Source: Amblyornis subalaris (Eukaryota > Chordata > Aves > Passeriformes > Ptilonorhynchidae). Taken from it: DNA of 64,000 nucleotides. The notes beneath the pieces were generated by a model. That model had not been told where the DNA came from, ran no database searches, and was given only the letters and a program-made list of their open reading frames with translations. The DNA is taken from contig JACAXG010000252.1 of the NCBI GenBank assembly GCA_018881555.1, forward strand, positions 248,001-312,000, read 5' to 3'. Of this stretch, positions 24,511 through 38,779 are shown piece by piece. The position numbers and the translations under genes were made by a program. Numbering within the stretch: position 1 is the stretch's first letter; every line of letters begins with the position of its first letter.

Positions 24511-25720
24511 GGCGGCTGCAGCGCGTGGGGCTGCCAAGGGCTCAGCCCCCACCGCAGCGCCAACTGCGCCGCCCACCGCCGGGGCTGCGGGGCTGGAGCT
24601 GGCGCCGCTCTCCCCCGCAGGTGGTACGGCCCCGCTCCACCCCGCCGGGGCCGCTGCTCCTTCCCGGCCGCGCCACGGAGCGAGTCCCGGCCCCGGGCTG
24701 CTGCGGATGGTGCGGGAACTGCCGGGCGTGAGACGCCTCCGCGCCTCGCCCCCGGGGAACACCCGCACTGCATCCCGCCTGCCGTCCGCCAAGCCCTGGG
24801 AGCAGCCCCCCGGCACCGGCACGGCGCTGTGTGGCCGGCAGGCGATGTGGAAACTACGAAGGAACTCTGGAGCAGCAGGGTACGGCTGCGCCTGGGGCGC
24901 ACGCTCTGCCTCGCGGTGGCCGGGGCGGGTAGAGGGGAACAGAGGACGCCTGGGACAGGGCTGGCTAGCAGCTGCCCTGCACTGAGGGGAACGACGAGCT
25001 CCGGTCCCACACTGTCCACGCTGCACATGCACTGACATCCAGGGTTGGAGCCAGGCTGGAAAGGCCTTGGCTTTCTTCTTCAGGCAAATACCAAAACAAA
25101 CCCCAAACCCCAGTCCTGCTGGGCTTGGCGACACCAAACACTTGCAGGACACGCCTGACAGGGCAGCCTTGGTTACTCTGCAGTCAAGGCTGCAGCTTCA
25201 TGAAGCAGAACTTTGCGCCACCTTCTTTATGACTCAAGGCACATGTATTGGAATAAAGCAAAACAAAACATGTCCCATCACTTTAACACATACTCATCTC
25301 TAAGGCACATATTTTTCAAATATTTTTCTTGAAAAAACCAAAATATATATATACATTTTTTGTAATTTCCAGCATTCACTTCATGCTGGTTTATGACCTC
25401 TTCATCCCTGCAGCTTCAGCCAGTGCTCAAAGAACAAAGAACCCCATCACTCTCAACCCAGGAGCCTGGCGGGAGCAGCAATATTGCCTGATTTCATGCA
25501 CATCCTGATAGCTAGTGATTCTTCAGGAAGTGCAAACAAACTTCAACAGAGCCATCTTTCCTTGCCATACAGCTTGGCAACCACCCTGTCGCAATACAAA
25601 CATCAAATTAATTTTGCATTCATTTGAAGAACCTGAGAACTGACTTAACACTTGAAACTCTCAGGGACAAGGGCAAGACTGATACGTGCCTCCTCCCTCC
25701 GAGCGTCACCAAGGACCGAG
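24511..25720. other. PTCRA upstream region and POLR1B 3' UTR
   Basis: About 1.2 kb without a recognised gene. The left part (24511-24950) is GC-rich and should hold the PTCRA promoter. The right part (about 25200-25720) is A/T-rich, includes an ATATATATA run near 25344, and should be the POLR1B 3' UTR. No canonical minus-strand AATAAA is evident. This stretch joins two gene blocks that are separate in human. Confidence 0.5.
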
Positions 25721-28700
25721 CTACTCCACGGTGAGCTTTGTTTTTATGTTCATGGCTGCCAGCTCAGCCACAAAGTAGCGGAAGACATGGGGCACAGGGA
25801 CAACCTCGATGGCGTCCACCTCGCTGCAGACGGAGCAGGAGTATCTCCTGCTGCTGGTAACAGAGGAGTGTGACAGTTTCTCCAGCACAGGGGACGTCAT
25901 GCTCCCACAGCTTGTGCACACNTAGGCTACGGAGCCATCAGAGCAGTTGAACAGGCGGTCCTGCAGCAGGAAGGATGTGCCGTGAGCCAGCAGGGCATCC
26001 CGCTCCATCTCGCCAAAGCGGATCCCACCTTCCACATTCCTCCCCTTGACGGGCTGGTTGGTGACAGCATCTCGGGGCCCTGTGGTCCTCACCTGGAACT
26101 TGTCGGAGACCATGTGGCGCAGGCGCTGGTAGTACACCACTCCCACAAAGATCTCTGCCTCCAGCTCCAGCCCGCTGATGCCGCTGTACATCTTCTCCGT
26201 CCCAAAGAAGTTGTAACCCGCGCTCACTAAAGTCTCTCCGAAGTATTTCAAAGCAGACTTCTTCTCCGTGAAGGTGAAGGGAGTGGCATCGTAGGAGACC
26301 CCGTGCATTGCTGCTGACTTCCCCGCCATGCTCTCGATTAACATCCCAATGGTCATGCGGGAGGGAAAGCCGTGAGGGTTGAAGAGGATGTCTGGAACCA
26401 TCCCGTTCTCTGTGAACGGCATATCCTCGACGGGCCAGAGCTGGCTCAGGATACCTTTCTGTCCGTGACGGCTGGCAAATTTGTCTCCAACAGTTGGATT
26501 TCGGGGAACCCTCACAGTGATGCAAGCCTTCTTGAACTTCCCAGTGCCACGGTCATTGCTGCATAACCTAACGTTGTCTACAATGCCTACTTCCTTATTC
26601 CTGTGTAGGTGGAAGAACAGTCACAGCAAAGGTGTCAGGTGTGCTAATAATTTCTAGTTTCAAAAGAAAAATGAAGCAAAAAACCTAAACCACTTATAAA
26701 ATGCCTTGGGACAGCTGGGAAACACCACCATTCTTCAAAGTACTATTCAGTGGCGAGGGAAATCAGATTGTGTAAGATTTAGGGCAAGGAAGCAATACNA
26801 GGGCATCTCACAAGTGCCATTTAGCTACAACTTTCAGGTGATCAGGTAATGTGCCACCCATGATTTAAAATGAAGATCANTTCAACCTGGTTCATCTGTA
26901 TTACACTTTGTATTTGATAAACTGCATCCCCCTGTCATTTCCTTTGTGCTAAGGCAGCAGACCCTCTCCCTGCCACCAATAAATTCACACCATATTGATG
27001 GGATCCCAAAACAAAGAACCCAGTTCAGTTTTTTAGTAGAGGAAAGTTCAGAACAGAAAGGGAAGGCAGAGTGTGAGCTTTGCCAACAAGTGCCTTGTTC
27101 AGTGGTGTGCTCCTTCTCCAAATGAACCCTCACCCTGATATTCCATGTGTCAGGTGTCTGCTGCAGGCTTAACTGTTGTGTCCACATGCAACCAGCCCAG
27201 GCAATCACCAAAAAAATATCCTCCTGGGATAAGTCAGCTCTGCAGCACACACTGGCTTAGAGAAAAGATGTGATACATGCATGGGAGTCACCTACAGCAT
27301 GGACTTCATGCTCTCTGTCAAGCCATGGACACTTACGTGAGGAGAAAAGGGAATATCTGGAGGAAAAGGGCCAATGGGGTGAGCAGAGCCAGGAGAGACA
27401 AGCTGTACTTACGGATAGTACACAGTGAAGGTCTCCCCTGTGTTGAGGTTCATGAAGCTGTAGAAGGGGTCCCCAGGCTGCAGGATAGACCCAACAAAAG
27501 GCAGTCCATCAGCATCCAGCTTCTCCACAACGTTTGGATCACCAGGCTTGATGCCAAATACTAAATTATCGCCTGCCCTGCTGGCTTTAAGGGAAAGATC
27601 AATGCTCTCCATCTTGATAACACTTCCATAAGCAAACCCTCTCTGCCAGGAAGATTTATTCACAATCTAAAAAGGAGAAAAAAAGGCCTGTTAAAGACTT
27701 GCTAGTAACTTCAAAAAAGAAAGCATTTACAACGGTAAGCATCAGATCAAAATGGGAATGTTGTCTTTTTAAACAAAGCCTCCCAGCAAGTCACCATTCC
27801 AAAAAGCTCAAGCGTCATGTAATCCCAGTATTTTTCAAAGCTGGAAGGCCACTGCCTTGCACAAGGGAGCTCTGCTCTACTCCCAGTACCTCCAGCACTG
27901 CCTCTGTAACAACACTTAACCACTGTGCCCCTGAATCTGCCCAAAAAGCGTGAGGACCAGCAGAGGCAGAAAGCAGGGTCTTCTCAGCTGGGTACCACCC
28001 CTTACTCCCAGTCCCCCACATCCAATTCCTTTGCAGGACAGCAGGATTTTTCCTTTTGGTAGCTTACCATTGCATCTTCCATGTCATAGCCACTGTAGGA
28101 GATGACAGCGACGATTGAGTTGGTGCCAACGGGATAGCTGTCCATCCCATAATAGTCATACATGCTGGGCCTCACCAGAGGGCTCTGGGGGGTGTGGAGG
28201 TGGTACAGCTTGTTATCCGAGCGATCCTTGTAGTTGTACACCGGAAACCCCATGGTTTGCTTTCCTGGAGGAAAGGAGGGAACCTTGGATTTACTCCTCC
28301 ATGTATCTTGCTAAGAAAAAAGCTGGAAATACTTACAAATTTAGAGGGATTATCAATCTTAAACTCCTTGGAATTTAATAATTTCCCTAAGCCTGACTAT
28401 AATTTTTCTATGAACCACAATACTCAATTCCTTTCACAGCATTTCATAAGGACTACATTTAATTTTTTTTTCTTTTCTGCAGTTTCAAAATCCCCACTAA
28501 GGTTGGTGTGGTGTTTCCGGTTTTGCTTATTTGGAGATACTTATTTGTTTATGGCTTTTTTTTGGTTTGGTTTGGTTTTTTGTGGGGGGGTGTGTCCTCT
28601 CCCCACNGTCTCCCATAGTGAGGCACATGTTACATATTTCCAGACCAAAAAGCATTTCTCTCTGCAGCATAAATATCCTGGCAAGGAAATTGAGTTTTGA

Positions 28701-31700
28701 ACTTAGTCACATTGCTGCTTTCAGAAAAGTATGAGAAAGAGGCAGTGTTTTAAGGACATCTTTCTGATAATACTGTCAGAAATTCAATATATTAGAGGTG
28801 TTAATCCCATCGCCCAGGGACTTGCAGCACTGGGTACTACAGCACTTACCCATCTGGCACTGGTACATGTTCCTTGGACTTTGGTTGTGGTCGGAGAAGG
28901 GGATGAGATTAGCCACCACGCTCAAAATGCTGTGAGGGAAGAGTTCCTGGTGAGTGGTCACTCCAGGCACCACCTCTGACTCCAGCGAGGCCACGTTCAT
29001 GAAGATCTGCAAGCATCAAATTGGATAATGCTTGTTCACTTCCTTCTTTTAAAGGGAAAAACAAAACAAAGCTGTCTCTGATGGCTTTTTATCCATTTCN
29101 GTTTTAGCTGTGGTTGTTGTCTGCACCTTAGTGTATTAGCAAGACNAATCAGACAGCTGGTAAACCACCTATCACCACTCACAGATTAGCTGCAAGGAAA
29201 AGGAAAGTCTGAACTACAAAACTGCAGCAACATGTCCTCCTTTCTGTCTCCCACTTGAACTGTTCCAACTGGACAAGCTCCCCACCAATCCACTGCTTGG
29301 CTGCCCAGGAGCCATTTGGTGAACATGACGTAACACAAGATGACACAGTAGGCACAAGACAGCAATCCTTCACTTCGAATCTTCACGAAGTTAATACTGA
29401 GAGCAGATTTCAAGATCTCAAAAAGATCTCTACAGTCCAGCTAAGACATTTACCATAAATCAGTCAGGAGTAGTTGAAAAATCCCCGTTCGTCACCTAGT
29501 CTAGGTCTTCAACATAAGCTCCCTATGCNCGATCCTCAGCTCCTTTCACAAATATTTTCCAAACCCATTTTTGATGCCAGGTACCTCTNTAACATGGAAA
29601 TATGCAAACCCCACCTGTTCCAGAGTCCCAATCCATTCATTCCTTCCATAGGACAGGTTTCTAACAGGCCGCACCATCCGACATGGGTTAGTAAAAATGA
29701 ACAACCCAGGATACAGGCTGGGTTTTCCTGTCATTGGAATGAGGACCACTTCTGCCCGTGCAGGAAATCTCTTCTCTTGTGTTATCTGTTGGTGCAAAGA
29801 AATAACAATCTAGAAACACAAACCAAGTTTAGTTAAACTGCATCCAACTGGTTACACAATGAAAATGTCAACCACAGGTGTAGCCACTAATAAAGAATGA
29901 TGGAGAAAAGATCCTAAAAACACTTTTAGAAAAACCTCCACCAAAAGAAGAACCAGAGTATGTCTTATCTTACCTTTTCCAAGAAAATATTCTGTCAAAA
30001 ATTATAACTTCATAAACCAACAGATGAAACATATGGATAAAAAAAACATAACAGAAAAGCACACTCCAATACTTATATACAGCCAAAGATAACTAACTGG
30101 GTCAGATTAAAAAAAAAAAATAGAATGGAAGCCTAAAAAGTTCCAAACATGCCTGGTCTTGACCACTGCATATTGAGGATGTTTAGCTAAGAAACATTTT
30201 AAACAAGACAACAAACCTTGAAACGGCGGAGGGTTTGTGCAATCTCAGGAGCCAACTCCCCTTCTACCCAGCCCACCATGGAGCCATCCAACACAACTCT
30301 GTAGCACTCTGAGTAAGGCTTGCTTGGAGCTGCATCAATGGGGGTGACACCTGTGGGAAGAGAGGGTTGACAGAAGGAACAGCCAAAAAAAGCAAACAAA
30401 ACACGGAAGTTATGCCCGCACAACTTCTCAGTCCACACCAAAAAGCTTTTTGAGACATCAAAAAATTCCTGGCAAAGCCATAGACTATTTAATGGAAAAT
30501 ATAAAACATTCACAACATGAGAATGTCATTCTCCTCCCTATTTTTCTGATTGAAATAAGGATTCTGATTATTGTGGTAATCACAAGTGAACTGCAGTTTA
30601 TTTAAAAGTCATTACGAAGTTACTGCTTAGTCCAGTTTTTCAGAGCTGGTTTTTCAGACCAGTGTTTTCAAAAATTCCTTGTGCTTAAGTGAACATCCTC
30701 ACTCTACAGCACCCAGCTGAGAGACACTGACATTGAACTTTACACTCCCCAAAAGGCTGACACGCTGGTACAAGCAATGTGTTATTTACCACTAAGCAGA
30801 AGCACAGTAAGTACAGGTCCAGCTTGATTTCACCTTCTCAACAGTGTACTGTGGTGCTGTGTGGAGAACCATCCCCAGACAGNGGGCTGCAGGGCAGGGA
30901 GGTAAGAAAGGAGACTGCTTTCCATCACCAAACCATCAGTAAAACATACCCAGGGAACACAACAAAGGTGGAATGTCTGTCACGGGCACCATCTCGGTCA
31001 CTATTTCACACAGAGCCGTCATGTGGTTCATCAGGCCGCAGGGCTCTCCGTCCGGGGTGTCCACGGGGCACAGGAAGCCCCAGGACTCGGGCAGCAGCTT
31101 GCGGACGGTCGTAGTCCTCATCTGGGAAAACGCTGCCCCTCTGTGTATGCAGCGGAAGTGGGACAGGTAGCGGATGAAATTCAGCTTGTCCCCCACCACG
31201 CAGAGACCGCTGTCCTGCAACATGCCCAGCCCTTGGGAACAAAGGTGAGATTTATGTCAGGACCTCATCCAGCTTAAGCAAATACAGGATGACGTTCCAA
31301 GACAGTTTCTTATTTTTCACTGACAAGCCCTACAGATGCTCACAAAGGATCCCAGCTAGGGAGGTGCATGTGCACAGGGAACTCAGTCACCTGTAAGAGA
31401 CCTAGAGACTTTAAATTCCAAGCTATTGCTTAAAATCTAGTTCCTCTTACAACCACGTGAAAGTAATTCCCAGTGAAGTGACTTGGAATTTCCAGCTGGT
31501 ACATTTTACCAAAATTCTGCAGGCTTTTAATCTAATTTCATTTTCTAGTGGGCACTCCATTACAACATTGTCACACTAGACACTTCAGGGAAGCATCAGG
31601 TAAATTTGAATATACATTAGCAAAGCAGTTTCTCTCCTTTTAAGTTCACATGACCGATGGGGCAGTTCTGATTAAAAAATGCCCCTTCCCTGTCTTACAC

Positions 31701-34700
31701 TGCACCTTCTAAGAAGAAATAATCTCTGGGAAAGCAAATCAAATTACAGTTGCTGTTTTGGACAATGCTAAATTTCATTTCAACTATTTATCTGGGTAGA
31801 GGCTTTGCTTTCATAACTAACCTGTTTTATACCATGCACAATGCCTATGCTTGTGGAGAAATCTTGCCTTTATACCTCAACTATCCCTTTCTTCAAACCC
31901 CCCCTCTGAGTAATTCAGTTACAGTGTACAATGTCTGCCTGCAAACAGTTGTTTTCAGTTACAAGCTCAGTTTTATGTTGTTCCTCATTCTGTTTTACAT
32001 GAAAAAAGAAAAAAGGCGTCTTAAGCCCATGGATTTACCTGTTTTAGACCTCAGGTTACCAGTTGCAAGCAGATATTCAAATGGCTTGCTGAAGTCTGGT
32101 GCCAGGCTGAATGCCTTCACCAAGCTGTCTGTATTCAGGCTGATACCTGCCTTTTCCACTCTTTTCTCCAAAACAAACCTAACAGATTGCAACCAGGTTC
32201 CAAGCCTCTCCTACAGTTTAAAAGTGAGAGATTTAAAATTAAAACAGGAAAAAAAAAAGGCTCGAATTAGAACATCAGTTCTAATCTAGGACATCAGTTG
32301 CACATGCCACAGAACTCCTCTGAAATTAGCAAGATGGACAACTTTTAAGGAACTGACAGTTTTCCAGCCTTATTTCCAACACTGACTTCATTCTATCAAG
32401 ACACTGATGGTATCATGTCAACACAGAACTGCAAGGAAAACACCCACCCCAACAGCTTAGCAGTCACTTCCACCCATCCTGGTGATGAACCTGGCAAACG
32501 AAGTATAACAACAGAATTTCATAAAGCACAGACAAAACCCAAAGCAGAAACTGCACCTACAATCTGACCGTGAAGGATAACTCTACTAAATACAGTGATG
32601 AAGTAGAACTCAAAGGCCATGGGAACACAGTATTGAAATGCTGCTCAGACAATCAGAGATAGCAGACTGGATTTTCTTTTTATCTGTAATTTATTATCTG
32701 ATCACTGCTGTGATAATAGATGCTACATAAAAACAGGNAAAAGTACATCAGACATGAATGCTTGGAATTCTCAGCGGGAAACTACGGTATACACTACATA
32801 CTGTGTCCGTTGTATGCTTTAGACTGTTTAGGATCTTAGAACTCAAAAAAGGGGCTGTTAACTCACTCTCCTGATGACCTGACAGGGCTAGGCAGGAAAG
32901 CAACTTTGTCTGGTTCCTGGTAGCTGTTCTATATAGCACTAAAATGCTTCCCCAAATTCACTTTCAAACCACTCAAACGGCAGAGAAGTTTTGACAGTCT
33001 TTCAACAAAACAGTGCTAAAGAAAATTTTGGATAAAAAGGAAAAGAAATATTAAAGAAGAATTATGTAATAACTCAGGGAAATATCTGCAGATAAGAACT
33101 ACTATTTCACACTGAATTTGATGGGACAATCACACTTCTGAACAGGACTACTCTCCTCCCAGCATCCTAAAATGAGGTATCCCTATAAATTGAATTGGAA
33201 TAGATTAGTAATAAGTTAACTGTTTAAGACAGAAGCATGTTACCAACTTTCTGACGTGTAAAGAAATTTAAAGATGTGAGAGCAATGACCTTACCTTTAA
33301 GAACATGAGGAAAAGCTGCCCNGGGGTGAGCACCTCGTGGTTCATGAGACTGTCTGGATTATCCTCCATGCACTCCCCTTTGGCAAAAGCATAGAGCTTC
33401 TGGGTCATCATACAGAGCAGGTAGAACTTTTCAATTCTATTGGTCAGGTGAATGCAGATACAATTGCTGAAGGAAGAGAAAGAAGAAGGACAACAACCAT
33501 GATCTCTTCATGCTAGCTTCATGTTCTTCAAGTTTCTCCTGAATAACTGTAAACCAAATTTTTTTTTTGATAAAAAGCCTAACAAGGCAAGTAGTAGTAA
33601 ACTACAAAACATTTCTGTTAACACTATCAGTGTCCTGCCACAGAAAGTCCAAATCTCCACTGCTACCAAGCCACCCCCTTGCGAAANTGTTCCAGGAATA
33701 CTTGTGTCAATCCATTAAAATACATATCATAATATCCTGGAGTTCCATCANAAACTGGCCACGGGATATTGTTTTATAAAGGCATGTGAAAACCCAGGTA
33801 AAATGCGATGTAACATGTCAGAGTACTCTCACATATGCCTATAAATTCAACATAGTGACACTGAGTCACACACACATACAGACCTCAAAATGAAATCTGC
33901 AGCCTGTTCGTTGCTGTACCACTCGGGAAGGTTGAGTTTTACTCTGAAGCTCTTTCCCAGGTACTCCAGAACGTTTTGCTGTGTCAAACAGCCTGCATCC
34001 ACCACCGCTCTCAGCATCTCAGTAACACAGTTCACATAAAAGGTATCATCTTCCTTTCCTTTCACCAACTCTTCAAAAATCTGGTAGTCTGGGAAATTAA
34101 CTAATGCCTGAAAGACAGAAGTGTATCACATCAGAAAAATAGGGCTGTAACAACATCTGTCTAGACAATACAGCTGAGGAATTAAGGCACCACATGACTT
34201 AGGTTTTCAGTGCTCTGGAAATGCCCTTCCACAACACAAAGTGAAAAATGCTGTGGGGCTGAGGTGCTTAGAGTAATGCAGGGGATATTCATACCCTGAT
34301 AATGACCTCCATCCAGCCCGTTCGTTAGCAAAAACCCATGAAACCATGCGAGTGTGACTCTCCCCTCATCTCTTGTCCCTGCAGACAGTTCCTCTGCTGC
34401 AGATTGAGTGTTACATTACAGTGTTACACAGTTTGGACAACCTTTCTCCAACCACCATGAGAAGGCAGACTGAAAATACTCCAAGCGGAATTAGCTTCTT
34501 CTCATTACTTAAAATAAAAATGCTTTGCAAAACTTCTGTATTTATTCAACATTGAAAGCATGAGCATTCATTGCTTACCTTCAGAGCAAATCCCAAGGGG
34601 AGGAAGAACAACTCTTTTTGAAAAATGAAATTCACCATGACACAGCCGTTTTCCAAGTAGTGAAGGTTCATATTTATTGCAGTGTGCTCATCCTTGACAC

Positions 34701-37700
34701 AGTGCATCACCACTCCTGCAAAAATCACAAGACCACCGTGAGCTGTACAAAACCAGCTGGCTGCATCGCTGTGATGTGTCCAAGCAGGTGTGAGACAATT
34801 AATGAGAGAAACTGTGGTACTTGATGGTGGAGAACACGAGGCAGATCACTCACTTCAGCGTCAGCGTGCCATGTCCAATAAACACGCCAGCTCAGCTCAG
34901 CTGTTAGCAAAAGAGGGCAGTGTCTCAGGACAGTCAGCACACTTGCTGAGAGGCTTGGAAGATGCAGAAAGTTTTTAAGGAAAGGAAAGACCCAAGCCTC
35001 AATTATTCTGTTTGTAACCTTTGGTTGTAAGGTAGAGTAACACCCAAGTACTCTTCCTAATTGCACGTATCTCTGTGCTTGGGTGACAGTGCTGAAGCAG
35101 TGTTTCCTGGTCCTGCTCCACGCTGTCCACTGCAGGACAAAGAAAAATAAAACAAAAAGGACCACCTAATCTGGCCTTGATATAAACTACTGTGGAACCA
35201 CAGTGTGTGCTCAAGCACCATGGTCCAGTCAAATCAGCAACTGGCGACACCCGAATTTAAAACGGTATTTAACACTGTCTGGCTTAATTCAATTTTAAAC
35301 TGGTTTTGCTGAGTATACATGACAAAGGTAGGGTGCAGCCAAGAACCTAGTTACTCTGCTTCATGTAAATTAACTCTGCCACCATGAAGTATGGACAAAC
35401 GAAATCAGTGAAACGAGGTCAGTGGATTACACTGACTTGTACCGAAGGTGGGGTTTTAGTTACACCTTCCATGTAACAAAAGGTGACAAATACTGCAAGG
35501 CGTGGAATAAAATCTCCTCGCTCCCCATGGGCAGCTCACCCAGCTCCCACGAGGCAAGCACCTGCTTCGTGCTTGTACTGTCATGGTGGTGTTTACCCTT
35601 TATTTTTATGTGCACCAAAAAATATTATACGAGAACTGTAACAAAACAAACTACCAAAATTCAGCTACAGATGGTCACTCCTGTTTGTCCTCAAACACTT
35701 ATTACCAGGAAACTGTTGACCTTACCATACTCTGTGAAACCAGGGCCTCTGTTTTTCCACTTGTGTCTCGTCATCGCAAGAGGAAAGTTTCGCCTGGGCA
35801 TAATCAGCATCCTGATAACTTTCTCTAAGCCATTAATTATAAAGTAGCCTCCCATTTCCTGGCAGGAGAAGAAAAATCATTTTAATATGGTTAGAAACTC
35901 AGAACCAGCATTTTAAGTAAAAGAAAAAAATGCCTGTATTATACACTAAAACCAAAAACTTCAAGGGAAATAGCAAGACATGATACAGCACTGCTTTTGG
36001 AAAGGCTGCACTCCTTACCATGTGACTTATGAAGTCTAAATGTAGCACAGAGTGCAAGGAAAAGGATGTATGTTCCACAATTTAAAGGAAGAAAAAATAC
36101 CCCAAAGACCTTTGTGGTCAACAGAACATCTCTGAAGAGCTGACATTAACTTTTTTAATATGTAACTTTTATGGTTACATACAAGCTTATTTTTCTGATT
36201 TTCTTTTGCAGTTTGCTCTCTCTTTTTTTGGGTAAAAAATGCAGCACTAAATAATTCTGTATTCAGCAGTTCAGACAGCTGACATGCTGCTGGGGAGACA
36301 AGGAAAAAAGCTACAGAATACAATGAAAATGTCTCTTTCAATGCCTGTTCTTCAAATCTTTCTCTCCACAGAGTCCCCTTCACACCACCCTCAGTTGCTG
36401 GGTAGCAGCTGAGAAGTTCTATACCAAAAATGTAGGTATTGGCACCAAACAGATCCCTGTATTCAACAACAGCTGTGGCTGCAAACTTTTCAAGCTGCTT
36501 CATGGAACCACCATATACAAGGTGCATTCAGAGAAAATGGCAAGTCAAACTCGAAACAAAATATAAATGCTCAAGCCCTGCAAAGAGCAGGTGACCTGAC
36601 AGACTGCTCAGGTGAAACGCAGATTTTCCTGACCCACAAAATCCCCGTTACCTCTTCCTCCTCATGGTGCTGCAGAAGGTCTTGTGGCGAAAAACCGTAG
36701 AGGTTGCACAACTTGGACTTCACCATGATTGGAATAAACCCTAAGGGCTGTTTGATAGTCCCTTGTGGCATGTCATTCACTGACCAGCTGATATCAGCCT
36801 AAAACCATACAACACCAACAGTAAGCAATTGATCTTTTAATACTCCCTGCTATATTAATTGTGCCTTTCATATAAGCACAAGCAGGTGAACAGACTTCTA
36901 TGTCTGTAAAATGGTAGTAATAATAAAAAGAACTAGTAGGTGCATAAAGATCACACTCTGGAAAACAGNCAACATGGGTTTACAGAAGAAAATCAGACAC
37001 GACTAGAGCCAGGTAAAGAAGCTGCTGCGTGAGTGAACAAGGCTGGTCCGGTCTCCTTTGCCTTTCAGACCCTTCAACAGAGCAGCCTGAATAAAAAAAG
37101 GCAGCTCCAGGATAGGAAAGGAAACCTCAGAAGTTAACAGCTAAAAGTAGAAGAAGACAGCAAGAGTCCAACAAAAGGACACCCAAAACTACAAGCCTGA
37201 CGAAATCTTTCCTAAGATTTCTTCACTTAACATGTTCGTGAGTGANCTGAAAAGTGAGAAAGAAAAGCATGCGGGAAAGAAAATTTATTAACAATAACGA
37301 GTTCTGGCAGTGGGTCTGCAGAGGGACTGTGGGAGCAAACAATCCCAACTTTACATCCAGAAAGATGGGCTTTAAAAGAGCTGCTGTTGTGCGGGAAGGA
37401 AACATTGGCATTGCAATACAAGAACATGGGTTCAACACCTGTCAACAGCTAAAAAGAGTAAATTGAGTCTTAGAAATGATTGGAAAAGGGAAGGGAAACG
37501 CTACTGTGCCCCTTTAAATTCACGGGGCAGCCTTACACAGAGACTGCTGCAGTCTGGTCTACACCTTAAGCGATGACTAAAGGTAAGAAGCTGCTCAGCA
37601 AACTGGGGATCACTTCTTACCTTGGGAAAGTGGGAACTGAGGNATCAAGCTGAGGGAGGGATAGGGAGCTAGAGCAGCATGGTGGAAACAGGGAATGATA

Positions 37701-38779
37701 ACTCACTGTCTTCTGCTGTGCATGGGCAGCGAATGGGAGAGGTTAACCAGGTGCCTCATGTAAGTGATCAGCTCAGACACAATCACACAATTTTAACAGA
37801 AAACAGCAATATGCAATCCTTCCAGAGTGCAAAGGAAAATATCTGCTGGGGATGCCTCCTCTCTAGGCAAATTTCAAAGCAGTTCAGAAAAACCATGATC
37901 ATGTGAACAAGAGAGATTTATAACTCTGGACTTCTGTACAGCAGCAACGCTGCTTTTGAAACCTGGATTCCTGCAGAAACAAGATTTGGATGATGATGCT
38001 CCCTGAGATGACACACATCTCCATCCAAGGTCTTCCAAGCTGGCTGGCTTGGCTGCTTGCAGAGAGAAATGTGACACGGGACAGAAAGGCAGCGGGGCCG
38101 GGACCACGACAAGCTTGGAGTGCGGGGAAAAACAGTGAGGCCACACATCATCAACACCCCAGACCCTACGCGGGGCAGCGCTCCCTGAAACCCCCGTGAG
38201 ACCGTGAACCGGGAAGGAGCCTTTAACTACAGCACAGGGCTCAGCCGGCTCCGCTTTCCGCGGCGTGGGGCCGCCCCGCCGGGCGGGGACGCGTGTGCGG
38301 CGCTGGGCCGGGACAAGGACAAGCGTGTGCCGGGCTCAGCCAGGGCAGGGACACGCGTGTGCGGGGCCGGCGGCGGTGGGGCGCGGGCACTTACGGTGAT
38401 CCTGCCGCGGTAGGTGCTGCGGAGCCCGCGGCACTCGGCCGGGAACACCCTCCTCTCCTGGCACACCGTTCCGGCCGGCACGGCGGGGGGGGCGATGGAC
38501 ACCCCGACCAGCGTCAGCGCCAGCCGNGTGTCCTTCAGCGCGAACTCCACCGGGGGCACATCCTGCAACGGCACCGGGTCAGCGCGGCGCGGGCAGGGGC
38601 GGCCCCGGCCCCGCGCCCCCCGCCGCCCCCCGCACCTGCACGGCGCGATACACGCCCTCGCTGACGGCGTAGTTGAAGGACTCGATGTGGGCGCTGGTGA
38701 GGTCGCGCTGGGCCCTGCCGCGCCGCGGCGGCCGCAGGCGGTGNGGGTCCGGGTGCGGGTCCGTCCCGGCGCCCGCCAT
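25721..38779 (-). CDS. POLR1B: POLR1B (RPA2/A135), RNA polymerase I second-largest subunit (15 exons, 1123 aa)
   Basis: This nucleolar beta-like catalytic subunit makes pre-rRNA together with POLR1A. Exons: 38636-38779, 38395-38562, 36652-36798, 35726-35858, 34579-34715, 33884-34107, 33295-33466, 32039-32210, 30950-31231, 30217-30350, 29615-29785, 28850-29006, 28068-28264, 27413-27666 and 25721-26600. Every junction keeps frame. Recognisable blocks include [16 protein letters not shown] [74 protein letters not shown] and [20 protein letters not shown]. The C-terminal zinc ribbon has CTSC and CSVC. Ambiguous bases fall in coding codons at 25921, 33322, 38526 and 38744; the last three do not change the residue, and 25921 makes a TAN codon that is most likely Tyr. 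The exon 6 donor (GTCTGT) is weak. It is slightly shorter than the human protein. Confidence 0.97.
36950..37660 (+). repeat. Possible ancient CR1-like LINE in POLR1B intron 2
   Basis: Scattered phrases such as 'CAACATGGGTTTACAGAAG' (about 36971) and 'TACTGTGCCCCTTTAAATTC' (about 37502) resemble internal parts of old CR1/L3 elements in the same order. Divergence is high and borders are uncertain. Confidence 0.35.

Noticed and set aside
25251..25257. + strand AATAAA near 25252 as the end of a rightward gene
   Set aside because: No + strand coding region leads to it, and the downstream sequence is not U/GU-rich.
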